Assembly: GCA_029262995.1 (NCBI GenBank)
Contig: JAJCYH010000023.1
Span: forward strand, 186,001-250,000
DNA length: 64,000 bases
Direction: 5' to 3'
Origin: Saprospiraceae bacterium
GTDB lineage: Bacteria > Bacteroidota > Bacteroidia > Chitinophagales > Saprospiraceae
Under the pieces are notes generated by a model. It saw nothing but the letters and a program-made list of their open reading frames with translations. It did no database searches and was not told where the DNA came from. Shown here piece after piece: positions 43,980 through 53,486 of the stretch (position 1 is the stretch's first letter; every line of letters starts with the position of its first letter). The position numbers and the translations under genes were made by a program.

Positions 43980-45020
43980 ATGCGGTATTTCCTTTTTTTA
44001 TACATTCCTTCAATATGTCTTTTTTTTGCTTGTAAGCAAAATATATCACAACTCTCCAATGAAGAAAGACTCAGACAAATTGATACACCAACGCTAATCG
44101 CATTTGGTTCATGCAACGATGAAGATCAAAACCAAGACTATTGGAAATCAATTGAAGCCTTAAATCCTCAGCTTTGGATATGGATGGGTGACAATATTTA
44201 TGGAGACAGTGATGACATGTCTATACTCAAACAAAAATACAAGCTTCAAAAGCAATCTAAGACCTATCAGAAATTTATAAATAAAACTCCCGTAATAGGC
44301 ACATGGGATGACCATGATTATGGCGTTAATGACGGGAACAAAAGATATGCTTTCAAGGAAGAAAGCAAAAACTTAATGCTTAATTTCCTCAACGTACCTG
44401 ATACTTCTTTTGTACGCAAACATGATGGTGTCTATATGAGCTATACCATCGGAAAATATCCTAAAAACTTTAAAGTCATTTTGCTTGACACAAGAAGTTT
44501 TCAAGATGAGCTCATCCCCAATCCCACAAAAGAAACACGATACCTCCCCTCGGAAGAAGACATTCTAGGAGAAGAACAATGGACCTGGTTAGAGCAAGAA
44601 TTAAAATCCGACAATTCACCTCTAACGATTATTATCAGCAGCATTCAACTCATTTCAAAAGATCATAAATTTGAAAAGTGGAGCAACTTTCCACGAGCTA
44701 AAGAGAGAATGTATAATCTATTGAGCTTATACGGCTCAAACAAAGTCCTATTCCTAAGCGGCGATAGACATATCGCAGAAATTAGTGCTGAAAATATTGA
44801 TGGACTACCCTACCCTTTATATGACATCACTTCTTCAGGTCTTACCCATAGCTATAAGAAAGCTGACGAATATAACCAACATAGAGTAGGTGATTTATTT
44901 GGTGTTAAGAACTTTGGTGCCCTCGAAATAGAATGGATTGAGAATAAAGCAATAGTAAATGCAATACTCTACTCCATTAAAGGTGATGTATTACAAAAAA
45001 CTGCTCTGGAGTTTAATTAA
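43980..45020 (+). CDS. PhoD-like metallophosphatase lipoprotein
   Basis: 346 aa. Lipobox FFAC (Cys18) marks a lipoprotein. Metal-binding motifs of the PhoD family are present: GSCNDE, IWMGDNIYGD, GTWDDHDYGVNDG, VILLDTRSFQDE, and a late LFLSGDRHIAE. These enzymes are calcium/iron-dependent phosphodiesterases or alkaline phosphatases acting outside the inner membrane. TATCTTTA at about 43959 could be its own -7 element. Its last 4 nt overlap the convergent aldehyde dehydrogenase gene. Confidence 0.9.
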   Translation: MRYFLFLYIPSICLFFACKQNISQLSNEERLRQIDTPTLIAFGSCNDEDQNQDYWKSIEALNPQLWIWMGDNIYGDSDDMSILKQKYKLQKQSKTYQKFINKTPVIGTWDDHDYGVNDGNKRYAFKEESKNLMLNFLNVPDTSFVRKHDGVYMSYTIGKYPKNFKVILLDTRSFQDELIPNPTKETRYLPSEEDILGEEQWTWLEQELKSDNSPLTIIISSIQLISKDHKFEKWSNFPRAKERMYNLLSLYGSNKVLFLSGDRHIAEISAENIDGLPYPLYDITSSGLTHSYKKADEYNQHRVGDLFGVKNFGALEIEWIENKAIVNAILYSIKGDVLQKTALEFN

Positions 45021-46444
45021 AAATACTTTAGCGTTAGGTCAATAAGTTTTTGCTTAAAATTATTATACGGTGGTGTAAGAAGATCTAAGGCATTTGGTAT
45101 ATGTTGCCTGAATATGGCTTTAGCGTTCGAAAATTCCATAAACCCATATTTTCCATGCGACTTGCCAATACCACTGTTGTTAACACCACCAAAAGGCAGA
45201 TTACAGTTATAGAAATGTACGCCAGTATGGTTTATACAAGACGCTCCGGATCTTGTGTTGTCCAGAATATATTCAATTGTTTTGTTATCGTTTGAAAAGA
45301 TATACAAAGCCAAAGGCTTCTCTTTTGAATCAATTATTTCAATGACTTCATTTAGATCTTTATAAGAAATTACTGGCAGCAATGGACCAAATATTTCTTC
45401 ATTCATAATTTCTGAATTCAATTCTACCCTTCTAATAACCGTTGGTGAAATATAACATTGTTCTCGATCCGTCACTCCCCCACAAATAATTTCCGAACTA
45501 CTTTCCTTAACAGACTTCAACAAATCATGCATTCGGTCAAAGTGCCTCTCATCGATAATTCTGGAATAGGATTCGCTATACTTTGCATCTCCATAAAATT
45601 CATTGATATATTGCTTTAGCTTATCGCAAAACTCTTCTTCTATAGAATGATGGACTAGAATGTAGTCTGGTGCAATACAAATCTGGCCATTGTTTACAAA
45701 TTTTCCCATCGCTATCCTTTTCGCTGCTTGTGATAGATTAGCTGTCTGATCTACAATGGTAGGCGACTTACCTCCTAATTCAAGCGTAACAGAACATAAA
45801 TGCTCAGCGGCAGCCTTCATAACAATTTTCCCAATTTCAGGAGATCCTGTAAAGAAGATGTGATCGAATTTTTGCTCAAGCAAGAATTTTGATGTTTCTG
45901 CGCCACCTTCAGCAACAGTTACTTCAGATTCATCGAAGCATTCATCAATTATGACTTTAATCATTTGAGTGCAATGAGGTGTAAATTCAGATGGCTTAAT
46001 AATTACTGTATTTCCAGCTGCAATCGCAGATACCAAGGGCGATAAACATAAATTAAACGGAAAGTTCCAGGGAGAGATGATTAATACATTTCCTTTGGGT
46101 TCATATTTAATTCTTGAACTAGATCCAAATAGTGCAAATGGTGTTCCTACATATTTGTCTTTCATCCATCTATGTATTTCCGCTCGAGCATGCTTAATTT
46201 CAGCGATAACTGGATAGGTTTCGGTCATATCTACTTCACTGCCATGACGTCGACAATCATTAAAAACGGCATCTCTAATTTCAAGCTTATACTTTATAAT
46301 TACTTGTTGCAGTTTTTTAAGTTTACTACTGCGCTCTTTTGCAGACCAATCTGCAATAATTTGCTTATTAGCTCTTTGAAGTTCTAGAATTCTTAATATT
46401 TCTGATTTATTGGTCTCTTGCGTAATCATTGAGGAAGCTTCCAT
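45017..46444 (-). CDS. Aldehyde dehydrogenase (class 3-like)
   Basis: 475 aa. Glu222 in LELGGKSP and Cys256 in NNGQICIAPD are the catalytic pair; ISPWNFPFNLCLSPLVSAIAAGN and FFTGSPEIG bind NAD(P). The C-terminus has a hydrophobic-leaning tail after NSGIGKSHGKYGF, as in ALDH3/CalB-like enzymes that oxidise fatty or aromatic aldehydes. Met6 (46429) is an alternative start. Single gene; convergent with the PhoD-like gene, overlapping by 4 nt. Confidence 0.93.
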   Translation of the reverse strand: MEASSMITQETNKSEILRILELQRANKQIIADWSAKERSSKLKKLQQVIIKYKLEIRDAVFNDCRRHGSEVDMTETYPVIAEIKHARAEIHRWMKDKYVGTPFALFGSSSRIKYEPKGNVLIISPWNFPFNLCLSPLVSAIAAGNTVIIKPSEFTPHCTQMIKVIIDECFDESEVTVAEGGAETSKFLLEQKFDHIFFTGSPEIGKIVMKAAAEHLCSVTLELGGKSPTIVDQTANLSQAAKRIAMGKFVNNGQICIAPDYILVHHSIEEEFCDKLKQYINEFYGDAKYSESYSRIIDERHFDRMHDLLKSVKESSSEIICGGVTDREQCYISPTVIRRVELNSEIMNEEIFGPLLPVISYKDLNEVIEIIDSKEKPLALYIFSNDNKTIEYILDNTRSGASCINHTGVHFYNCNLPFGGVNNSGIGKSHGKYGFMEFSNAKAIFRQHIPNALDLLTPPYNNFKQKLIDLTLKYF

Positions 46445-46844
46445 ACAAATTTGTTATCATGAAATTAATGAGCTTTAAAAATAGCAATTTGTAATTAATA
46501 CTTCTTTTTAGAAATGCGAAATCATATAATCAGTCTTTGTGCTTAAATCTGAATCATATTAATTCGCTGGATCTTATCCTCAAATGCTTGTCTTGTCGGT
46601 ACTGTACACGAGCTCTGCAACGATTTCAATTGCTTGTCTAAAGCTCTTAACGCTTTAGGTTCAAGACTAGTACTTTGTATGATCGAATTTTATCTATTAT
46701 CGTCAAAGTTCGTTCTATCCTCTATAGCTATATTATTGATACTGTATAAAACTTCAATGCTATGATTAGATTGCATAGATTAGTAACACTAAACAGCCAT
46801 TTGTGTTTAGGCAAAATAATAAGGAAAGATTGGTGTTAGGATCT
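46445..46844. other. 400 bp without a confirmed gene
   Basis: On the minus strand a stop-free frame of about 48 codons ends at 46543 (translation includes LRALDKQLKSL and FEDKIQRINMIQI), with no good start codon; it may be a short remnant. Otherwise I see nothing specific: no terminator, repeat or RNA gene. Confidence 0.3.
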
Positions 46845-47252
46845 CTACTTGGTGGCCAGCTTATGTCCCCAAAAAGCCATTGGTATATATGCACCTACAA
46901 GGTCAAGAATATTAAACCACATTGGTCCAGGCACTTGCATCATCATCATAATTCCACCTACTAAAAACCAAGCTCCAATTACCAAAGCAAATAATAGTTT
47001 GTTATTAGCAGCAATCTTAGTTGCAGCAAAAGCACCAGCTAAGGTACCAAGTGCATGAGCAAGAAATGGGAAAATAAGATGTTTGGTCTCAAAGGCATCC
47101 ATATTGGCTTTAATAGACTCAATATCCATAGGATCTACTCCTGCAGGAGCTGGAATAATTGAAGAACCAATCATTATTAGACCTAGATTGACAACTGTGC
47201 CAAGAACAAGACCAGCTAGAATTGCTAGAATATTTTTTAAGAGTGGATTCAT
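46845..47252 (-). CDS. Small integral membrane protein
   Basis: 135 aa from the ATG at 47252 (MNPLLKNILAILAGLVLG); an in-frame ATG at 47300 would add an unlikely 16 residues. Four membrane helices are separated by a short loop rich in Pro (IIPAPAGVDPMD) and small residues. Similar four-helix proteins are common in Bacteroidota without assigned function. No motif for transport or catalysis seen. Neighbours are a T9SS discoidin protein upstream (minus strand, 72 bp) and gene-free DNA downstream. Confidence 0.65.
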   Translation of the reverse strand: MNPLLKNILAILAGLVLGTVVNLGLIMIGSSIIPAPAGVDPMDIESIKANMDAFETKHLIFPFLAHALGTLAGAFAATKIAANNKLLFALVIGAWFLVGGIMMMMQVPGPMWFNILDLVGAYIPMAFWGHKLATK

Positions 47253-47324
47253 AGTTGACTGTTTTGGATTAAAATTAATACAATTGCTAGAACCTACCAA
47301 GTTAAATTACAAGCTGAATACTTG

Positions 47325-48062
47325 CTATCTTGAAGTCTTAACAAATGATTTGGTAATTATAAAATCTTGACTTTGAACGTTAATAAAATATATTCCGTCC
47401 TCAAAATCCATAATATCTAAATCCAAGCGTTTAAAAGATTCCTCCTGTAATTCTTTAACCAATTGTCCTAATGAGTTATAAATCAGAACATTGCACCTTC
47501 CTAAATTTTGCTTTGCTTCAATACTTATTTTTGAAGATGTAGGATTAGGAGACAATACCAATTCTGTTAATTCAGGAATATTAACAGTGCTTGTAGAAAA
47601 ATTGACATTAATTTTCATTTCTGCAATGCCTGCACAGGTAGCCAAAGGGTCCCAAGTTTGTATTACTGTTAAGACAATATATCGCGCTGAAATATTGCCA
47701 AGATTTAGTAGAGAAGGACTATTATACTTCCATGACCCTGGGGCTTTATCCAAAGTGAAAGGACCTATAGTATTCCAGTTTATAGCATCTGAAGAATAAT
47801 CAATAATAATTTCTTTTATGCCATTTCCCGTTTCTCCCCAAACATTATGATTCCATATCCATAAAGAGTCAATTTGATATTCATAGACCAAGTCCAAAGA
47901 CAACCAATGAGACTCTCCCCTCGATTCAACTGGATTTGCTTTTGTGTTACAGGACAACCATGATTGGGATTTAAAACTACTATGAGTATCTTCTAAGCAC
48001 TGAGCGTTAGAGTAGATAGAAAATAGCATTAACACGCTGAATAAAAGTATATTTATTTTCAT
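47325..48062 (-). CDS. Secreted discoidin (F5/8 type C)-like protein with T9SS sorting domain
   Basis: 245 aa. Signal peptide 1-20 (IYSNAQ). Residues about 22-155 look like a galactose-binding jelly roll: SHWLSLDLVYEYQIDSLWIWN, IKEIIIDYSSDAINW, then ARYIVLTVIQTW. The last 80 residues carry LSPNPTSSKISIEA, VLIYNSLGQLVKEL, and DGIYFINVQ, a type-A T9SS sorting domain, so the protein goes to the cell surface. It lies 16 bp after the DUF1501 gene and is probably co-transcribed with the DUF1800-DUF1501 pair. Confidence 0.85.
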   Translation of the reverse strand: MKINILLFSVLMLFSIYSNAQCLEDTHSSFKSQSWLSCNTKANPVESRGESHWLSLDLVYEYQIDSLWIWNHNVWGETGNGIKEIIIDYSSDAINWNTIGPFTLDKAPGSWKYNSPSLLNLGNISARYIVLTVIQTWDPLATCAGIAEMKINVNFSTSTVNIPELTELVLSPNPTSSKISIEAKQNLGRCNVLIYNSLGQLVKELQEESFKRLDLDIMDFEDGIYFINVQSQDFIITKSFVKTSR

Positions 48063-48078
48063 AGCTTAATGTCTTTAA

Positions 48079-49473
48079 TTAAAGAAGGAAACCTAATGGA
48101 GCATTCCCTGATCCTATAGAATAAAAATTTCCAATATTTGGTAATACTTGAGCTAAATCGTTTGGAGATACCCCGAACCATAATGCGAGCTCTGCAAAAT
48201 ATTCATCTGCACTAGTGGTTGGCAATAATACACCACCACCTAATTCAAGTGAACTGTTTAAGCTAAGAACAGGGTAATCGCCATACATATGCTTTCCTTT
48301 TACAGCTCCACCCATAACAATAGAGTTACCTCCCCATGCATGGTCAGTTCCATTTCCATTTGAATTTAATGTTCTTGCAAAATCAGAAATTGTAAAACTA
48401 GTAACACAATCACTTACACCCAATTCTTCAGTTGCTGAATAAAATTCTGACAATGCATTATCAAGTGTACTCATTAACTGACCATGATTATTTAATAACT
48501 CATCATGATTATCAAATCCTCCAATGTCAACAAAAAAGATCTGGCGCTTTGCTCCCAATGTATCTCTAGCAGCAATTGTTTGCGCTATCATTCTTAGATT
48601 TTGAGAAAGGTTAGTGTCAGAAAATACAGTGCTTAAATCCTGAACGCCTGCAATAGCTTCATTAAATATTTCATTGCTTTCGATAGACCTTTTCAACACA
48701 CCTTTATACGAGTTTTTAAAAATATCTTCATATTCCCTGTTGACCATATCCGTAATATCCTCTGTCATTAAGGCCAAGAATGGTTCTGGATTATTCCATC
48801 CTTCAATAGCAACACCTCCTTCATTATTAATGGCATACTCTACAATTGTTTCGCCTCTTTGGAATATGTTATTTCCACCAAGTGAAATATTCATCGATAC
48901 ATCGCTATCACTATTCATGCTTTTTAAAATATCAGCAACTTTACCTCCCCATCCTGTACTGGTTCTGTCTTGAGGGAAAGCCGTTTGCCAATGCATTTGC
49001 TGATCGGAGTGAGAAAACAGTCCCAATGGCAATTTGGCCGTATTATTTATTATAGAACTTTTAGCTGTAGGCTCAATTAATGTACCCACATTACTTATAA
49101 ATGCAACTTTAGAATCTTCAAACATCTGTTGCAGATTCACGAGCGAAGGATGCAACCCATATTCTCGTCCATCAGAAACTGTAGGATTAATAGGCAACAG
49201 TTGATTTAAGGCAATGGCTTGATTAGATCTCGTTGTAGCGTATTCATTATATTCATTGGGACTCCGGGGCACCAACATGTTATAAGAGTCATTTCCTCCA
49301 GATAGCAAGATACACACAAGGGCTTTATAATCACCTCCCAATACACTAGAGCCAGCGATCATAGAATGAATCCCCTTAAGATTTATTAACGAAGAAAACA
49401 ATGTCGTTGTCCCCAATGCCATACATGGCATTGTTCCTATAAATCCACGTCTACTTATTTTATGTTTACTCAT
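48079..49473 (-). CDS. DUF1501 family protein with Tat signal
   Basis: 464 aa from the ATG at 49473 (MSKHKISRRGFIGTMP), which places a twin-arginine motif at residues 8-9; a longer frame from 49509 would bury it. The DUF1501 body (sulfatase/phosphatase-like fold) has LLSGGNDSYNMLVP, FSHSDQQMHWQTA, GWGGKVAD and TDHAWGGNSIVMGG. Such proteins are always beside DUF1800 proteins and are exported folded by Tat. Function unknown; predicted metal-dependent hydrolase. The stop-to-start distance from the DUF1800 gene is 22 bp. Confidence 0.92.
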   Translation of the reverse strand: MSKHKISRRGFIGTMPCMALGTTTLFSSLINLKGIHSMIAGSSVLGGDYKALVCILLSGGNDSYNMLVPRSPNEYNEYATTRSNQAIALNQLLPINPTVSDGREYGLHPSLVNLQQMFEDSKVAFISNVGTLIEPTAKSSIINNTAKLPLGLFSHSDQQMHWQTAFPQDRTSTGWGGKVADILKSMNSDSDVSMNISLGGNNIFQRGETIVEYAINNEGGVAIEGWNNPEPFLALMTEDITDMVNREYEDIFKNSYKGVLKRSIESNEIFNEAIAGVQDLSTVFSDTNLSQNLRMIAQTIAARDTLGAKRQIFFVDIGGFDNHDELLNNHGQLMSTLDNALSEFYSATEELGVSDCVTSFTISDFARTLNSNGNGTDHAWGGNSIVMGGAVKGKHMYGDYPVLSLNSSLELGGGVLLPTTSADEYFAELALWFGVSPNDLAQVLPNIGNFYSIGSGNAPLGFLL

Positions 49474-49495
49474 AGTTTTTAATTCTTTTAGATAA

Positions 49496-51328
49496 TTATT
49501 TTTGAACAACGTAATCAGGATGAATCATTAGCATAAACAAGGCGTAATTAGCTTTATCCAAAGGATCAAAAATATTGTCTGGTATAATTGAATTGATTAT
49601 CGCAGTTTTGGTCTCCACAGACAATTGTCCATTAGCCAATAATATGTCCAGATAATCAACAAGCTGTTCCGGCTCATAAGCTAAATCCATCCATAAGGGA
49701 TCCGCTAGCTTAGCTTCATAGATCGAATTTTCACGGACATAGGGGATGAGAAATGACTCATTAAGAATATCTGGTAAACGGATAGCATAACGATCATCAA
49801 GATATTCACGCATCAACGCTATCAACATGAAGTTCACATAATTAGAAGCCGTTGAAGAATTTAGAATTTGAAATTCAGGACCAACTATATCATTATAGGC
49901 AAATTCCGAATCAGGAACATAATCTGGCTTGTAAAAATTAAACACGGTAGGCGAAGACATGGGGTGCTGTCCCGTAAATTCTTGAAAGAAAAATCCAGAA
50001 TTCCAAAATACATCACTACGTGTTTCTGCTTTCAAACCGATCAGCAATTGTGTATACCTTAATATAGGAGGCCTTAATTGGCCGTTAAGGGCATCACCAA
50101 ACCAATAACACTGCATCGCTTCATCATCTAAAAGGATTGCCTTTATAACTGCCTTAAGGTCACCTCTCACACCAGATCCATTATCTGCAAAGACACTTGA
50201 AATACGTTCTACATACTCTGGACTAGGATTAGATTTTATCAATCTTTGAATCAATCGATAGGACAAAAAAGGACCTACATTATCATGATTGAATAAATGA
50301 TCTATTGCTAACTCAATGTCTTTCATTCCACTGTCACCATTTATAACATAATCACCTACTATAGTTTTGGGACCTGGCTCATGCCATTCTTCATACATTG
50401 CCATTGGGTCAATCAGTGAATACCTTCTAAAGTTTCTGCCAAATTGAACTGGTCGCTGGTCTGACTCATCAGCCCACTTAGATCCACTTAAGCCGGTAAA
50501 AACTTTAGCGAGGCCTTTTATATCGGTATTATCATAAGTAGGAATCCAAAGTCCTGAATTCTGGTCAATCTTTCTTGAACCATCTTGATTCAATTCATAA
50601 AGACCAATGGAAAATAATTGCATTATTTCTCTGGCATAGTTTTCATCCGGCTGAATATTCAATTCAACAATTGCCTTGGGATTATTTAGGTGACTCAAAT
50701 AAAAGCCCATTGAAGGATTCAATGTTACATCCATCATTAGATCTTTATAATTACCGAAGGCATTTTGGCTTAAAATATCATAATAGTATGCGATGCCATG
50801 AGGATAATTATTTAGCTCTGAATTATCTGATATTACAAGAATTTCACTTAATGCCAATGCTACTCGATGCCTTAACTTATCTGGACTACGCATCGTATTA
50901 TTCCACCAAGCATATCTGAACATTCTAGTATTTAAATTAAATACCATATTGCACTCATCCTCTCCAAGATTAGTCAAGCAAGCATCATATAATTCAAGGA
51001 TTATATCTATTGTCTGAGCTGTGTATTCAGCTGGATCCAGATTTAATTGCTCGTCTATCCATGCCTCATACCCAACATTTGTAAGGATTTGGATTTCTTC
51101 TATTGTAGCACCTAAAGTAGCATGGGCAAGAAACCTAGAAGCCGCCTGGGTCTCCAAGTCAAGCCCCGAACCATCAATACATAATGTAGCATCCGCTTGA
51201 TCATCACTAGATTGAATTATTATCCCTTCATCATTTCCGGCACCTATATAATCCGAATATTGAGAATGTATTTTTGGAATAAAGAACAAAAGAAGAGCAA
51301 AGCCTAAAAGTGTTTTCATAGTATTCAC
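49496..51328 (-). CDS. DUF1800 family exported protein
   Basis: 610 aa with a signal peptide ending KIHSQ. The DUF1800 core starts ASRFLAHATLGATIEEI, then RFAWW-like MFRYAWWNNTMRSPDKLRHRVALALSE, HGIAYYYDILS, and ends with GPEFQILNSST and FNFYKPDY. These conserved helical proteins are found with DUF1501 proteins in Bacteroidota, Planctomycetota and Proteobacteria; their role is not established. It is the first gene of a three-gene minus-strand group with DUF1501 and the discoidin/T9SS protein. Confidence 0.93.
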   Translation of the reverse strand: MNTMKTLLGFALLLFFIPKIHSQYSDYIGAGNDEGIIIQSSDDQADATLCIDGSGLDLETQAASRFLAHATLGATIEEIQILTNVGYEAWIDEQLNLDPAEYTAQTIDIILELYDACLTNLGEDECNMVFNLNTRMFRYAWWNNTMRSPDKLRHRVALALSEILVISDNSELNNYPHGIAYYYDILSQNAFGNYKDLMMDVTLNPSMGFYLSHLNNPKAIVELNIQPDENYAREIMQLFSIGLYELNQDGSRKIDQNSGLWIPTYDNTDIKGLAKVFTGLSGSKWADESDQRPVQFGRNFRRYSLIDPMAMYEEWHEPGPKTIVGDYVINGDSGMKDIELAIDHLFNHDNVGPFLSYRLIQRLIKSNPSPEYVERISSVFADNGSGVRGDLKAVIKAILLDDEAMQCYWFGDALNGQLRPPILRYTQLLIGLKAETRSDVFWNSGFFFQEFTGQHPMSSPTVFNFYKPDYVPDSEFAYNDIVGPEFQILNSSTASNYVNFMLIALMREYLDDRYAIRLPDILNESFLIPYVRENSIYEAKLADPLWMDLAYEPEQLVDYLDILLANGQLSVETKTAIINSIIPDNIFDPLDKANYALFMLMIHPDYVVQK

Positions 51329-51485
51329 TTTATTAGAATGGGTTAATTACCGATTGGGAGCATTATAAATATAATATAATCCAATCAATTATGTAAAAAT
51401 TAATGGAACCATAATAAAACTATAATTCTATATTAACAACGAATTTTAGACCTTAAAAGCTGTGACAGGTTTAATCAAACCTTAA

Positions 51486-52061
51486 TTATTTAACTTCAAC
51501 AATCATTTCTATTTCACAAACCATGTTGCGAGGCAGAGAACTCATCCCTATAGCAGCTCTTGCATGTCTACCAGATTCACCAAAAACTTCGACCATCAAA
51601 TCCGAAAAGCCATTTACAACTTCTGGGTGCTGCGTAAAATCCTCAGTGGCATTTACCATACCTGTGACCTTTACAATTCTCTTTACATTAGAAAGGTCAC
51701 CAAGACAGTCTTTTAAGGCCGCAAGCTGCATAATGCCTGTCTGCCTTGCCGCTTTATAGGCATTTTCGACAGAAACGTCCAAGCCTAGCTTTCCTTTAAT
51801 GTAATTCCCTTGTTCATCTTTAGGTCCCTTTCCTGAAAGAAATAGCAATTTCCCTGTTTGCACACAATTAACATAGTTTGCTATTGGCGAACTAATCTTT
51901 GGAAGTGTAATATTCATTTCTTCCAATCTTTTGTCAAAATTAGATACAGTTGGTTTCTCTATTTTAGTTTCTACAACACTAGGATCATTGCAAGAATAAA
52001 TGCAAATCATTGAAAATATTATCATTGTAATTAACAAAAATGACTTGTAGATCGTTTTCAT
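51486..52061 (-). CDS. RidA family lipoprotein
   Basis: 191 aa. A lipoprotein signal (IYSCN, Cys24) precedes a RidA/YjgF domain (about 55-190): SGKGPKDEQGNYIKG, AYKAARQTGIMQLAAL, GMVNATEDFTQHPEVVNGFSDL, and the late RAAIGMSSLPRNMVCEIEMI with the usual Arg. RidA enzymes hydrolyse reactive enamine/imine intermediates; the outer location is unusual, although large exported RidA-like proteins exist. Last gene of a six-gene operon, 1 bp after the cupin gene. Confidence 0.9.
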   Translation of the reverse strand: MKTIYKSFLLITMIIFSMICIYSCNDPSVVETKIEKPTVSNFDKRLEEMNITLPKISSPIANYVNCVQTGKLLFLSGKGPKDEQGNYIKGKLGLDVSVENAYKAARQTGIMQLAALKDCLGDLSNVKRIVKVTGMVNATEDFTQHPEVVNGFSDLMVEVFGESGRHARAAIGMSSLPRNMVCEIEMIVEVK

Positions 52062-52062
52062 A

Positions 52063-52440
52063 TTATTTTATTTTTTGCTGATCAATTGATTTGGTAATAG
52101 AACATTCCTCATTGCCTGTGTGTGATGTCGTCTTTCTTTCTATTAACATGATTCTACATTCTTCTCTAGCTGATACCTTATGTATTACACCCTTTGGTAC
52201 TATAAAGAGATCATTTTTGCGCAAAGCAAAACTTTCACCCTTATGAATTTCCATCAGCATCTCTCCTTCTATGATCAAAAATAATTCATCTTCTTTCTCA
52301 TGTGCATGCCAAGGGATATCATCTCCTTTTATCTTAGCTACTTTAACATACATGTCTTCAATTTCAGAGACTATAAATGGCGAGAAATACGACTTTAAAT
52401 CATCACACTCATCCAAGAGATTAATTCTAATGCTTTTCAT
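52063..52440 (-). CDS. Cupin domain protein
   Basis: 125 aa, one double-stranded beta-helix. Metal ligands lie in PWHAHEKEDELFLIIEGE (His, His, Glu) and VPKGVIHKV (final His). Cytoplasmic, no signal peptide. Single-domain cupins with this motif often are dioxygenases or bind small acidic metabolites. Its start overlaps the CoA transferase stop by one nucleotide, so it is part of the same operon and its substrate is likely tied to that gene. Confidence 0.88.
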   Translation of the reverse strand: MKSIRINLLDECDDLKSYFSPFIVSEIEDMYVKVAKIKGDDIPWHAHEKEDELFLIIEGEMLMEIHKGESFALRKNDLFIVPKGVIHKVSAREECRIMLIERKTTSHTGNEECSITKSIDQQKIK

Positions 52441-53480
52441 TATATATAGGCTGTTTTAGGTCTAATCGTTAGCGTACCTTCTATTTCAGAGGTAAGCAAA
52501 CGCATTCTAGCTTCAGGTTCATTAAAAACTTCCTCAATCGTTTTTATTCTACAAAATGGGATATTCATAGATTCAAAGATAACAATTAATGCATCACACA
52601 TATAATTACTAAATACACGCTGAATGGTTTTACACAATAATTCTCGGTTTTTTAATCTTTGTTTGTTTGTCTCAAAATTCTTACCATCAATTTTTAAAGC
52701 TTTCGCAAAATTTTCAAATTGATAATCAGTACCAATGGCCAAGGCCAACGAAACACTATCTTTTGTACTAAAAATATCGCCATAAGGTGCAATATTAGGA
52801 TGCCTGCTACCCATTCTCCTAGGAACATGTCCGTTCATTAAATAATTTGTTGCTTGATTTACCAATGAAGCAATCGCAGCATCATACAATGATACAGACA
52901 CAAAACTGCCTTCACCTAATTTATATAAACGAAGAAGGGCACATAACACAGCTTCTTTCAAATGATGTGCTGCCAATACGTCAATCATGGCTATCGGAAT
53001 TTTACAAGGCGGTCCATCTTCACTACCTGTCATAGAAATATATCCTGTTTCTGCTTGTAACACCATATCATAAGCTGGCCTATCAACGTTTTCCCCATAT
53101 CCAGTCAATGAAGCATATATTATTTTTGGATTTATGCTTTTAATGATATCATAATCTATAGCTAGCTTTCGTGCTGATTTAGCACCACAGTTTACAATAA
53201 CTATATCTGACACTCTAACAAGTTCAACTACTTCATCATATTCATTCTTCTGTGTCAAATCCGCCATAATCACTTGCTTGCCATAATTGGCAGAAGCATA
53301 ATATGCTGAGATTGATTTCTCGGTGCTCTCACTTGGCAGACGCCATTTTCTTGTAATATCTCCTTCTGTTTTTTTATTTTCGATCTTATAAACTTTAGCA
53401 CCCAATTCAGCAAAGAAACTTCCAACCAGTGGTCCTGCCAGCACAGATGAAAACTCTACAACCACAAGATCTTTGAACAT
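52440..53480 (-). CDS. Class III (CaiB/BaiF) CoA transferase
   Basis: 346 aa, a little short of the usual 380-400. FKDLVVVEFSSVLAGPLVGSFFAELGAKVYKIE and PKIIYASLTGYGENVDRPAYDMVLQAETGYISMTG are the family blocks; the catalytic Asp should be in RPAYDMVLQ. The C-terminal domain is brief (EAR-MRLLTSEIEG). It moves CoA between carboxylic acids. Between the VWA gene (6 bp) and the cupin gene (1-nt overlap). Which acid it activates is unknown. Confidence 0.92.
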   Translation of the reverse strand: MFKDLVVVEFSSVLAGPLVGSFFAELGAKVYKIENKKTEGDITRKWRLPSESTEKSISAYYASANYGKQVIMADLTQKNEYDEVVELVRVSDIVIVNCGAKSARKLAIDYDIIKSINPKIIYASLTGYGENVDRPAYDMVLQAETGYISMTGSEDGPPCKIPIAMIDVLAAHHLKEAVLCALLRLYKLGEGSFVSVSLYDAAIASLVNQATNYLMNGHVPRRMGSRHPNIAPYGDIFSTKDSVSLALAIGTDYQFENFAKALKIDGKNFETNKQRLKNRELLCKTIQRVFSNYMCDALIVIFESMNIPFCRIKTIEEVFNEPEARMRLLTSEIEGTLTIRPKTAYI

Positions 53481-53486
53481 AAACTT

